A stretch of 15,451 nucleotides of DNA from NCBI GenBank assembly GCA_964584595.1, contig CAZPAM010000064.1:1-15451 (forward strand). The letters run 5' to 3'. Source of the stretch: Scalindua sp964584595. Its GTDB lineage: Bacteria > Planctomycetota > Brocadiia > Brocadiales > Scalinduaceae. Of the stretch, positions 1 through 7,102 are shown piece after piece (the stretch's first letter is position 1; each line of letters starts with the position of its first letter). Below the pieces are notes generated by a model, which worked only from the letters and a program-made list of their open reading frames with translations, ran no database searches and had not been told where the DNA came from. The translations under genes were made by a program, and so were the position numbers.

Positions 1-280
1 ACCGAATAGCAGCATCAACAGCTGCGTTACCAGTAACCATTATAACCCTGATTTCAGGATGCTGTTTCTTGGCCTTCCTAGTTAATTCAATGCCATCAAC
101 CTCAGGCATTTCCAGATCGGTTAACAGCAGATGATAATTAAAACTCTTTATCATCTGCAATGCTTCAATACCTGAAAAACTTACATCTACCTGATACCCC
201 TCTCGGCTGAGTACTTGTTCAATTAAATGGCATATCTCAGGTTCATCATCTACAACTAATACTCTTATATGGTTATCCAT
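1..280 (-). CDS. Response regulator, N-terminal receiver part (cut by window edge)
   Basis: The first 93 codons of a response regulator are visible; the rest lies beyond position 1. The start is ATG at 278-280, with GGGAG eight bases upstream. The fragment begins MDNHIRVLVVDDEPEICHLI and shows the receiver acidic pair (D11, D12), the phosphoacceptor Asp55 in LLLTDLEMP, and the MVTG motif with Thr83. It is closely similar to the receivers of the two HD-GYP regulators to its right, so it is a third paralogue. Its output domain cannot be seen; by homology a GAF plus HD-GYP output is likely, but that is inference. The receiver lysine (near residue 105) also lies outside the window. Confidence 0.9.
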   Translation of the reverse strand, partial: MDNHIRVLVVDDEPEICHLIEQVLSREGYQVDVSFSGIEALQMIKSFNYHLLLTDLEMPEVDGIELTRKAKKQHPEIRVIMVTGNAAVDAAIR

Positions 281-308
281 CTTTTATTCTCCCAATATAT
301 TCTAACAC

Positions 309-444
309 CTAAATAGTCTCTACTGGAAATGTAAAGTGAAAGATAGCACCTGTGCAACCTTTCTTCTGGTTTTTTACAATTAAGGCTTCCCAAACCCTTC
401 ATAATGTTATCAAATATATAAAAACCAAACCCTTTCCCCTTTCA
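309..444 (-). pseudogene. Remnant of histidine kinase C-terminus (HATPase G2 box to stop)
   Basis: This stretch upstream of the leftmost response regulator has no intact gene, but on the minus strand it aligns with the last 40 or so codons of the hybrid kinase gene at 3976-5040. One frame reads ERGKGL, matching ERGMGL of the kinase G2 box. A neighbouring frame continues GFGFYIFDNIMK, against GLGLCVSNNIIK. A return to the first frame gives KKGCTGAIFHFTFPVETI and a stop at 309-311, against GKGTIFQFALPI and stop. At least two frame changes and one in-frame stop are needed, so it is dead. It sits where a kinase gene sits ahead of the paralogous regulator at 2357-3937. It is most likely the residue of a kinase lost by deletion after tandem duplication of the kinase-regulator module. 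Confidence 0.75.
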
Positions 445-450
445 CTTAAT

Positions 451-496
451 GCAGAGATCATTTTCAGAGCAAGACACAGTCTTGTTGATATTCTAG
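451..496. repeat. Left flank of palindromic element shared with 6065-6110
   Basis: These 46 bases match 6065-6110 at about 39 positions without gaps, and both run straight into the 75-76 bp palindromic element. The middle element copy (2252-2326) shares only the last ten or so bases (consensus atattctag). At the right-hand site this block lies upstream of the complete kinase gene; here it abuts the kinase remnant. It is therefore probably the original leader of the kinase gene, kept after the gene body was deleted. Confidence 0.7.
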
Positions 497-572
497 ATGC
501 ACAGAGAATTACAGACTGCACCCTAATAGTTTTGTATTGGGTTTCTTTATTTTTTCTGTATTCTCTGTGCAT
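497..572. repeat. Palindromic element, copy 1
   Basis: This is a 76-base element with near-perfect inverted ends: atgcacagagaattacag on the left, and ctgtattctctgtgcat on the right, which is its reverse complement apart from one extra base. An inner inverted repeat is also present (accc-t-aata paired with tattgggt), so the whole element can fold into one long hairpin. The arms are identical to those of copies 2 and 3, while the inner part differs but still pairs. On the minus strand it begins 16 bases after the stop of the regulator at 588-2183. It could act as a transcript-end hairpin, or be a small transposon-derived (MITE- or REP-like) repeat. No transposase is nearby. Confidence 0.85.
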
Positions 573-587
573 TTTATTTACCCTTAT

Positions 588-2183
588 TTAAGCACAAGCT
601 TCTAACTCTGATTTTATCCTGACTATTTCGCTGGAAGCAAAAGCATCTACAACTTCAGTGTCAAATTGCTTTCCTGCTACTCTTTTTAGTTCTGACACCG
701 CCTTGTTTGTTTTCATTGCCGGTCGATATGTCCTATTTGACGTCATTGCATCGAAGGAGTCAGCTACCGTCATTATTTTAGTGAGAAGCGGTAAATCATC
801 TCCACCTAGCCTATCCGGATATCCTCTACCATCAAAACTCTCATGGTGACTCCTTATATGGTGCATTGCATCATCAAGAAAGGCTAATGGCTTTATAATC
901 TTTTCACCTGTAGAAGGGTGGGATTTTATTGTGTCAAATTCCGAGTCATTCAATTTGTCTGTTTTGTTAAGTATGAGCTCCGAAATACCTATTTTACCAA
1001 TGTCATGTAGCAATGCAGCATGACGTAAAGTTTCCATCTCTTTATCAGATACGCCCATCATGTTTGCTATTGCAGATGAGTATTCCGATACCCTTTGAGA
1101 ATGACCGCTTGTATACGGGTCCTTTGCCTCAAGACTGGCGGCTAGAGATCTGACCATGTTAAAGCAATTTTCTTCAAGCGCCTCATAAAGCCTTGCATTC
1201 TCTACCGCAATACTTACCTGCCCAGCAATAGTACACAGTAGATTGACGTCTGTTTCACAGAAACTTTCACCCGAAACCTTATCTATAACGTTTATTACAC
1301 CAAGAACCTTTCCATCCGCTATAAGTGGTGCAGAAACAAATGATTTCGTTTTGTAGTCCGGTCTCTCGCTTCTATTAAACCTGTTATCATGCCTGATATC
1401 CTTAACCAGAATAGGCTTCTTATCCTTTACAACACGCCCCGCCACTCCCTCATCTATCTTTTGAGTCTTTCCCAGGGCCTGCTTACTTCTGTAACCATGG
1501 CATGCCTTAACTATTAAACCATCTCCTTCTTCATCAATGAACATGATCGAACTGTGTTTTACCTCTAGCTTCTCGTTAATCTCCTTCAAGCATAAACTTA
1601 GAAGGTTGTCCATATCCAGTACCGAAGTAATAGCCTTGCTAATCTCATTTACAGTAGCCAGTTCATTAATTCTTTGCACAAGCTCTTTATTGGCTGTTGT
1701 AAGTTGCTCACCAGCTATATGAACCTTCTCGGTTAATCCCTGTTTGTGAATATTCAGTTCACGATTTGCTTTCTTCAAATCTTTTAACAGTTGTGCATTC
1801 TCCATTGCAACCTGACGGGTATACAAGGTCTGTTTTACCGCTTTTTTCAACTCAAAAATATTAAATGGCTTTGTTATGTAGTCATCTATTCCATGCCTTA
1901 GTGATTCAACGGCACTACCAACCGTTGCATAACCAGTAACCATTATAGACCTGATTTCCGGACACTCTTTTTTCGCCATTTTAATTAATTCCAACCCATC
2001 AATCCCGGGCATCTTTAAATCGGTTAACAACATTTGATATTTACTTTTCTTTATCATCTGCAGTGCTTCCATACCTGAGAAACTCACATCTACCCGATAG
2101 CCTTCCAGCTTGAGTAATTCTTCAATTAAATGGCAAATCTTAGGTTCATCATCTACAACTAATACTCTTATCTGGTTATCCAT
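588..2183 (-). CDS. Response regulator REC-GAF-HD-GYP, predicted c-di-GMP phosphodiesterase
   Basis: The 531-residue cytoplasmic protein is predicted to hydrolyse the second messenger c-di-GMP when phosphorylated by a partner kinase. Residues 1-120 form a receiver with acidic D11/D12, phosphoacceptor Asp55, Thr83 and Lys105. Residues about 122-190 look like a coiled-coil linker. Residues about 190-335 form a GAF sensor domain (GVAGRVV, SAPLIADGKVLGVINV, ETDVNLL). Residues about 340-525 are an HD-GYP domain with H361, HD at 393-394 in LLHDIGKIG, SHP at 421-423, HHE at 446-448 and DGRGYP at 451-456, so all hallmark residues are intact. The start is ATG at 2181-2183 with GGAG seven bases upstream. 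It is highly similar, also at DNA level, to its right-hand neighbour (2357-3937), which indicates fairly recent tandem duplication. No intact kinase lies between the two. Confidence 0.95.
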   Translation of the reverse strand: MDNQIRVLVVDDEPKICHLIEELLKLEGYRVDVSFSGMEALQMIKKSKYQMLLTDLKMPGIDGLELIKMAKKECPEIRSIMVTGYATVGSAVESLRHGIDDYITKPFNIFELKKAVKQTLYTRQVAMENAQLLKDLKKANRELNIHKQGLTEKVHIAGEQLTTANKELVQRINELATVNEISKAITSVLDMDNLLSLCLKEINEKLEVKHSSIMFIDEEGDGLIVKACHGYRSKQALGKTQKIDEGVAGRVVKDKKPILVKDIRHDNRFNRSERPDYKTKSFVSAPLIADGKVLGVINVIDKVSGESFCETDVNLLCTIAGQVSIAVENARLYEALEENCFNMVRSLAASLEAKDPYTSGHSQRVSEYSSAIANMMGVSDKEMETLRHAALLHDIGKIGISELILNKTDKLNDSEFDTIKSHPSTGEKIIKPLAFLDDAMHHIRSHHESFDGRGYPDRLGGDDLPLLTKIMTVADSFDAMTSNRTYRPAMKTNKAVSELKRVAGKQFDTEVVDAFASSEIVRIKSELEACA

Positions 2184-2227
2184 TTTCTTTCTCCGATATA
2201 TCCTGACACTTAATTAGTCTCTACTGT
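2184..2227 (-). other. Regulator leader with trace of a deleted kinase 3' end
   Basis: The 44 bases upstream of the middle regulator align with the leader of the leftmost regulator (281-326). Both share a block reading agtagagacta on the minus strand and a purine-rich ribosome binding site. In the leftmost copy the matching block encodes the last codons of the kinase remnant. Here nothing recognisable of the kinase survives upstream of position 2227, and the sequence goes almost directly into palindromic element copy 2. The kinase seems to have been removed almost completely. This is inferred from alignment by eye. Confidence 0.5.
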
Positions 2228-2251
2228 AACTGAGCTCTTTTAATATTCTAG

Positions 2252-2326
2252 ATGCACAGAGAATTACAGACTATACCCTAATATTTTATATCGGGTTTTA
2301 TTATGTTTTCTGTATTCTCTGTGCAT
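2252..2326. repeat. Palindromic element, copy 2
   Basis: This 75-base element is identical base for base to copy 3 at 6111-6185. Its ends are 18 and 17 base inverted repeats with one unpaired base. The centre can form a second stem (accc with gggt, and atat with atat across a short loop). On the minus strand it starts 30 bases after the stop of the regulator at 2357-3937 and precedes the leader of the next regulator. Perfect identity over 75 non-coding bases between sites 3.9 kb apart points to recent duplication, gene conversion or recent mobility. Confidence 0.85.
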
Positions 2327-2356
2327 TTTATTTACCCTTATTTAAGCACAAGCTTC

Positions 2357-3937
2357 TTACTCTGATTTTATCCTGATTATTTCGCTGGAAGCAAAAGCAT
2401 CTACTACTTCAGGGTCAAATTGTATTCCTGATGCTCTTTTAAGTTCTGATATTGCCTTGTTTGTTTTCATTGCTGGCCGATATGTTCTTTCTGATGTCAT
2501 TGCATCAAAGGAATCAGCTACCGTCATCATTTTAGTTAGAAGTGGCAAATCATCTCCACCCAACCTATCCGGATACCCTCTACCATCAAAACTCTCATGG
2601 TGACCCCTTATATAGGGTAGTACATCATCAAGAAAAGTTAATGGCTTTATAATTTTTTCACCCGTAGTAGGATGGGATTTTATTATGTCAAATTCCGAGC
2701 CACTCAATCTGTCTGTTTTGTTGAGTATGAGCTCTGAAATGCCAATCTTACCAATGTCATGTAACAATGCAGCATGACGTAAAGTTTCCTTCTCTCTATC
2801 AGGCACGCCCATCATGTTTGCTATTGCAGATGAGTATTCTGACACCCTTTGAGAATGACCGCTTGTATATTGATCCTTTGCCTCAAGACTGGCAGCCAGA
2901 GACTTGACAATATTAAAACAATTTTCTTCAAGCGCCTCATAAAGTCTTGCATTCTCTAATGCAATACTTACCTGTCCTGCAATAGTACACAGCAGATTGA
3001 CGTCTGTTTCACAGAAGCTTTCACCCGAAACCTTATCTATAATGTTTATTACACCAATGACCCTTTCTCCCAGAACAAGTGGTGCAGAAACAAATGATTT
3101 TGTTTTGTAGTCAGGCCTCTCGCTTCTATTAAACCTGTTATCGCGTCTGATATCCTTAACCAGAATAGGCTTTTTATCTTTTACAACACGCCCTGCCACT
3201 CCCTCGCCTATCTTTTGAGTCTTACCCAGGACCTGTCCACTTCTGTGGCCTTGACTGGCCTTAACTACCAGTTCATTTCTTTCTTTATCAACTAACATTA
3301 TCGAACTGTGTTTTACCTTTAAATTCCCGTTAATCTCCTTCAAGCATAAACTTAGAAGTTTGTCCATATCCAGGACCGAAGTGATAGCCTTGCTTATCTC
3401 ATTTATAGTGGCCAATTCATTAATTCTTTGTACAAGCTCTTCGTTAGCCGCCGTAAGATTTTCACCCGCTATATGAACCTTCTCGGTTAATCCCTGTTTA
3501 TTAACATTCAGCTCATGATTTGCCTTCTTTAAATCTTTTAATAGTTGTGCATTCTCCTTTGCAACCTGATGAGTGTACAAGGTTTGTTTAACAACTTTTC
3601 TCACATCAATAATATTAAATGGTTTCTTTATATAGTCATCGACCCCATGCCTCAGAGACTGAACTGCTGTATCAACAGTGGCATAACCGGTAACCATTAT
3701 AGTCCTGATTTCAGGATTCAGCTCTCTTGCTTTTTGAATTAATTCCAGACCATCAATCCCGGGCATCTTTAAATCAGTTAACAACATTTGATAATTATAT
3801 TTCTTTAACATCTGCAGTGCTTCCGTGCCTGAAAAACTTATATCTACCTGGTAACCTTCCGGTTTAAGTAAACCTTCAATCAGATGACATATATTAGGTT
3901 CGTCATCTACAACTAATATTCTTATTTGGTTGTCCAT
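2357..3937 (-). CDS. Response regulator REC-GAF-HD-GYP, predicted c-di-GMP phosphodiesterase
   Basis: The 526-residue paralogue of the adjacent regulator has the same layout: receiver 1-120 (D11, D12, Asp55, Thr83, Lys105), a probable coiled coil about 122-190, GAF about 190-335, and HD-GYP about 340-522. H361, HD393-394, SHP, HHE446-448 and DGRGYP are all present, so phosphodiesterase activity is expected. It is the first regulator after the two kinases, 38 bases beyond the hybrid kinase stop, and so is the most likely direct partner of that pair. The start is ATG at 3935-3937 with a weak AGG eleven bases upstream. Compared with its paralogue it ends five codons early: a Leu codon TTA has become stop TAA at 2357-2359, and the next codons for EACA are still readable beyond it. 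The lost tail lies outside the catalytic domain. Confidence 0.95.
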   Translation of the reverse strand: MDNQIRILVVDDEPNICHLIEGLLKPEGYQVDISFSGTEALQMLKKYNYQMLLTDLKMPGIDGLELIQKARELNPEIRTIMVTGYATVDTAVQSLRHGVDDYIKKPFNIIDVRKVVKQTLYTHQVAKENAQLLKDLKKANHELNVNKQGLTEKVHIAGENLTAANEELVQRINELATINEISKAITSVLDMDKLLSLCLKEINGNLKVKHSSIMLVDKERNELVVKASQGHRSGQVLGKTQKIGEGVAGRVVKDKKPILVKDIRRDNRFNRSERPDYKTKSFVSAPLVLGERVIGVINIIDKVSGESFCETDVNLLCTIAGQVSIALENARLYEALEENCFNIVKSLAASLEAKDQYTSGHSQRVSEYSSAIANMMGVPDREKETLRHAALLHDIGKIGISELILNKTDRLSGSEFDIIKSHPTTGEKIIKPLTFLDDVLPYIRGHHESFDGRGYPDRLGGDDLPLLTKMMTVADSFDAMTSERTYRPAMKTNKAISELKRASGIQFDPEVVDAFASSEIIRIKSE

Positions 3938-3975
3938 TTTTTTATTTGCCTGATATAATTCGATATCTAAACAGG

Positions 3976-5040
3976 TTATATTGGTAAAGCAAATTGAAAG
4001 ATAGTGCCCTTACCCACCTGGCTTGTTACGGTTAATGTACCCTCGTGCTTTTTGATAATGTTATTGGAAACACAAAGTCCTAAACCCATTCCCCTTTCCT
4101 CATCGTTCACCACAAAGAAGGGGTCAAAGATTCTTTCAATTACATCCTGAGAAATTCCCCTGCCAGAGTCATTGAATGTAGCGGTTATATTATTATCTCT
4201 CCCCTTTTCAGTAGCAATCATCAAACCACCTTTTCCATTGATAGCATTTATTGAATTAGCAATAATATTCTTGCAGGCCAGAGCAATTTGTTTCTTATCA
4301 GCCATAATCACAGGCAGGTTCTCATCAAAAGCTTCAACTATCCGAATCTCTTTCTCTTGCTCAGTATCTTTAAATGCACAAATTGTATCTTTCAGAATAT
4401 CATTCAGATTCACAACTTCCTTGTTAGGGTCTTCCAGTTGAGCATAGGTCACTAAATCTTTTACAGTTCCAGCAATTCTCTGGGTTTCTTCCTCTAAGGT
4501 TGCAAACACATGATAATTGAGGTCACTACTTTCCATTTCTGATAATCTTAATTGTAGCTGACCACTAATCGTAGTTAATGGGTTATTGATTTCATGCGCA
4601 ATTCTCAATGCAAAAGGTTCTATTGATTTATGTGTTTTAGGTTCCTCATTTAAGATGCTTCCGTTATGGCTAACTCTGTCTAATGATTTGCGAATAATGG
4701 CAAACAATTCATTTATATAAAATGGTTTTAAAATATAACAATCAGCTCCTCGTTCAATAGATTTAACAGCTTTTTCCCTGTTCGAGTTAGAAAAGGAAAT
4801 CAAAATGAATAAATTCGGGTTAATCTTTCTTGCAACATCAAGAAACTCCATTTCCTTTAATTCCAAATCATCTATATCAAGAATAATGGCATCTATTTTA
4901 CTTTCAGTAATCGTGGATATTGCTTGAAATACACTTGTTTCAGAAACGACATCAAATCCTTTATTTTCCAGGAGCGTAACCGCTGCTCTCAGATTTTCAT
5001 CTTCTCTAAATATGGCTAGAATTTTATGGTTCATTGACAT
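3976..5040 (-). CDS. Hybrid histidine kinase with N-terminal receiver domain
   Basis: This 354-residue soluble kinase has no membrane segment. Residues about 5-120 form a receiver with E13/D14, Asp55 in ILDIDD, Ser82 and Lys105 in LKPF, so the phosphoacceptor set is intact. A HisKA domain follows, with the phosphorylated His149 in RIAHEINNPL, then an HATPase domain with N box near N262 (NSINAI), G1 box DSGRGIS (291-297), F box IFDPFF (304-309) and G2 box GMGLGL (317-322). The receiver placed before the kinase suggests that it can be controlled by phosphorylation, perhaps from the upstream kinase, which is inference. Its start overlaps the end of that upstream kinase gene by 17 bases; a second ATG two codons in (5032-5034) is also possible, and neither has a clear ribosome binding site, as expected for a coupled gene. 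A decayed copy of its 3' end is at 309-444. Confidence 0.93.
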   Translation of the reverse strand: MSMNHKILAIFREDENLRAAVTLLENKGFDVVSETSVFQAISTITESKIDAIILDIDDLELKEMEFLDVARKINPNLFILISFSNSNREKAVKSIERGADCYILKPFYINELFAIIRKSLDRVSHNGSILNEEPKTHKSIEPFALRIAHEINNPLTTISGQLQLRLSEMESSDLNYHVFATLEEETQRIAGTVKDLVTYAQLEDPNKEVVNLNDILKDTICAFKDTEQEKEIRIVEAFDENLPVIMADKKQIALACKNIIANSINAINGKGGLMIATEKGRDNNITATFNDSGRGISQDVIERIFDPFFVVNDEERGMGLGLCVSNNIIKKHEGTLTVTSQVGKGTIFQFALPI

Positions 5041-6034
5041 TTAAGGAATGTTCTTCCTGTATGGCAGAACACTTTGGCAGTATGAGAGAAACCACTACCC
5101 CACTCCCTGCTTTACTATCTATATCAATAGATCCACCAAGTTCTTCGATAATAGTTTTGCATACTGACAGGCCCAGACCGGCACTCTTGCCTTCAGCTTT
5201 AGTAGTATAAGAAGGGCAAAATATCTTGTCCAACTGATCGTTGCTGATACCACCTCCTGTATCACGAAATTGAATCAGTACTGAATTGTCATGGACAAAA
5301 TTAGTACTTAAATAAATAGCTCCACCGTTTGGCATGGCTTCTCTTGCATTTTGCATCACATTGAGAAAAACCTGCTTCAGCCTGTTACTGTCCCCATACA
5401 TCTCTATCTCAGATGGCAGCAAATTCTTTATTATCTCAATATTTTCATTCTTCATTGTATATCCAATCATAGTTACCACGTCCTCGATTACCTGGTTCAC
5501 ATCAAAGACTTTCTTCAATCTTGGAGTTTGTTTTGTAAATTCAAGCAAGCTATTAGCTAAAGTGGCTATACGTTCAAACTCTTTGATAAGTGTCTCATAA
5601 GTCTTTTTTTTGGGATCAGTATCATTTGTTTCAACATGAAACATCTGTAACCATCCCGACACATATGAGAGGGGGTTGTTGATTTCGTGGGCAATCCCGG
5701 GAACTATTTCCCCCAGACACGATACTTTATTCAGAAATTGTGTATAGCTTTCTCCTCCACAATCTTTTTCTACCAGAATATGCAATCCGGATACATCTCC
5801 ATTCTCATCATAAGAAGAAGATACAGATATTTTCTTTCCGGATTCACATAATCTGAACGTTTTATGATTTTCCATTTCTACCCCATTGGATTCCTCAACA
5901 GATACCGAAAAAGCGTCGTTCCATCTGGCTCCAATTAGACTGGAATTCAAATCGCCATTATTATGACTCACAGACCTTATAATTCCCTCTTTGTCAGTCA
6001 CAACAATTCCCAATACATTTTCAGTTTCAAACAT
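5024..6034 (-). CDS. Sensor histidine kinase, PAS-like sensor domain
   Basis: A soluble histidine kinase of 336 residues from the ATG at 6032-6034. An N-terminal PAS-like region (about residues 1-90, beginning FETENVLGIVVTDKEGIIRSV) is followed by HisKA with His116 in GIAHEINNPLSYVSGW, and by HATPase with N box NVMQNAREAM, G1 DTGGGIS, a slightly unusual F box (IFCPSYTTK) and G2 AGLGLSVC. The frame is open to a GTG at 6089-6091, which would add 19 residues. I prefer the ATG because that extension lies partly in the flank shared with the repeat at 451-496, and because an AGGAG at 6048-6052 would fall inside it, although its spacing of 13 bases is long. The gene follows murB after 174 bases and overlaps the hybrid kinase by 17 bases. 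The signal sensed is unknown. Confidence 0.9.
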   Translation of the reverse strand: MFETENVLGIVVTDKEGIIRSVSHNNGDLNSSLIGARWNDAFSVSVEESNGVEMENHKTFRLCESGKKISVSSSYDENGDVSGLHILVEKDCGGESYTQFLNKVSCLGEIVPGIAHEINNPLSYVSGWLQMFHVETNDTDPKKKTYETLIKEFERIATLANSLLEFTKQTPRLKKVFDVNQVIEDVVTMIGYTMKNENIEIIKNLLPSEIEMYGDSNRLKQVFLNVMQNAREAMPNGGAIYLSTNFVHDNSVLIQFRDTGGGISNDQLDKIFCPSYTTKAEGKSAGLGLSVCKTIIEELGGSIDIDSKAGSGVVVSLILPKCSAIQEEHSLNVNEP

Positions 6035-6064
6035 AAAGTGTGAAACTCTCCTTTCATTTTTGAT

Positions 6065-6110
6065 GCAGAGACAATTTCCAGAACCAGACACAGTTTTGTT
6101 GATATTTTAG
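6065..6110. repeat. Left flank of palindromic element shared with 451-496
   Basis: About 39 of 46 bases match 451-496, extending the repeat homology beyond the palindrome on its left side. Here it is the leader region of an intact kinase gene. If the GTG start at 6091 were used, part of it would be coding. Its presence ahead of the decayed kinase at the far left supports common ancestry of the two sites. Confidence 0.7.
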
Positions 6111-6185
6111 ATGCACAGAGAATTACAGACTATACCCTAATATTTTATATCGGGTTTTATTATGTTTTCTGTATTCTCTGTGCAT
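6111..6185. repeat. Palindromic element, copy 3
   Basis: This 75-base palindromic element is identical to copy 2. It sits 23 bases after the murB stop on the minus strand and upstream of the first kinase gene, at the boundary between wall genes and signalling genes. It could form a long hairpin with an inner stem at the 3' end of the mur transcript. The right-hand similarity to the other copies ends within about five bases of the palindrome (after gcattttat), where murB begins. The element therefore marks the right boundary of the duplicated signalling module. Confidence 0.85.
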
Positions 6186-6208
6186 TTTATATGTCAGCAA
6201 AAAAACGA

Positions 6209-7102
6209 TTACCAAATCTGTATTTCTTGTTCCAGTGAGACATTGTATTTCTTCTTAATAGTTTCTTTAATTATCTTTATGAGTTCAAGTATATCAGTGC
6301 TGGTAGCATTTCCTGTGTTTACTATAAAATTCGCATGTTTTTCTGAAACAACAGCACCTCCTACCTTCTGCCCTTTAAGATTTGCCTTTTCAATAAGTTC
6401 CGCGGCTTTAAAGTGCTGTGTATTCTTAAATATACTGCCAGCATTAAATGTTGATAAAGGTTGTTTTTCTTTTTTTTCTTTATAAATTTCGTCCATCTTT
6501 TCAAGAACTACTTCAATTTTTGATTCCTTGAGTGTGAATTCTACATTAACTACTATTTGCCTACTAAGATTGCATCCACGATATGCAAACTCAACATCGC
6601 CACGACTATATTTTATAATCTTGCCATCAAAAGTCATTGTGGTCAGAAAGTCTATCGTATCGCTTATATCACCATATTTCCCCCCGGCATTCATCATTAC
6701 GGCACCACCCACAGTACCGGGGATTCCCACTAATCCTTCCAGGCCTTCCAATCCCGATAAGGCAGACTTCCGAATAAGCTTGGCAAGGCCCACACCTGCC
6801 CCTGATAACACGTGTCTGCCGTTTATTTCTATCTCCTTGAAATCAACTCCTCCTAAATGAATCACCACACCTTTAACTCCACTATCATTAACAAGGAGGT
6901 TAGTTCCTTTCCCAAGAATGAACACCTTTTTCTGCTCATCTCTACAGAATTGGAGCACTTTCTTAAGCTCTGATGTATTCCCTGGCTCTACAAATATCTC
7001 TGCCGCACCCCCTGTTCTGAAAGAAGTATATCTTTGCATGGGTACATCATACCTGAATATTTCATCAATAATTTCCGGGCTACTAATCATATTCATTTTC
7101 AA
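6209..7102 (-). CDS. murB: UDP-N-acetylenolpyruvoylglucosamine reductase MurB
   Basis: MurB reduces UDP-GlcNAc-enolpyruvate to UDP-MurNAc with NADPH and bound FAD, the second committed step of peptidoglycan synthesis in the cytoplasm. The length (up to 297 residues) fits the short, type II form. Visible motifs, numbered from the longest start, are TSFRTGGAAE near 26, the FAD-binding GKGTNLLVND (64-73), GLEGLVGIPGTVGGA (120-134), the active-site Arg175 in AYRG, the proton-donor Ser223 in AGSIFKN, KHANFIVNTG (255-264) and the C-terminal Glu293. The start is uncertain. The longest frame begins at TTG (7100-7102), 20 bases inside murC, but ATG codons at 7094-7096 and 7088-7090 are equally good and none has a clear ribosome binding site. 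Every option overlaps murC, which suggests coupled translation. Confidence 0.96.
   Translation of the reverse strand: MKMNMISSPEIIDEIFRYDVPMQRYTSFRTGGAAEIFVEPGNTSELKKVLQFCRDEQKKVFILGKGTNLLVNDSGVKGVVIHLGGVDFKEIEINGRHVLSGAGVGLAKLIRKSALSGLEGLEGLVGIPGTVGGAVMMNAGGKYGDISDTIDFLTTMTFDGKIIKYSRGDVEFAYRGCNLSRQIVVNVEFTLKESKIEVVLEKMDEIYKEKKEKQPLSTFNAGSIFKNTQHFKAAELIEKANLKGQKVGGAVVSEKHANFIVNTGNATSTDILELIKIIKETIKKKYNVSLEQEIQIW

Noticed and set aside
352..591. A 79-codon plus-strand open frame in the gap between two regulators
   Set aside because: It runs through the decayed kinase fragment and the palindromic element. The translation is hydrophobic low-complexity sequence, with no ribosome binding site and no family resemblance.
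497..2326. Palindromes as terminal repeats of a complete insertion sequence
   Set aside because: Each copy is a self-contained palindrome, and the DNA between copies is a response regulator with no transposase. No target-site duplication was evident.
6035..6091. GTG-initiated 19-residue extension of the first kinase
   Set aside because: The extension overlaps a block shared with the repeat flank at 451-496, its translation is not PAS-like, and a likely AGGAG ribosome binding site falls inside it.
497..6185. The repeated palindromes as a CRISPR array
   Set aside because: The copies are 1.7 to 3.9 kb apart with genes between them. There are no regular short spacers and no cas genes.
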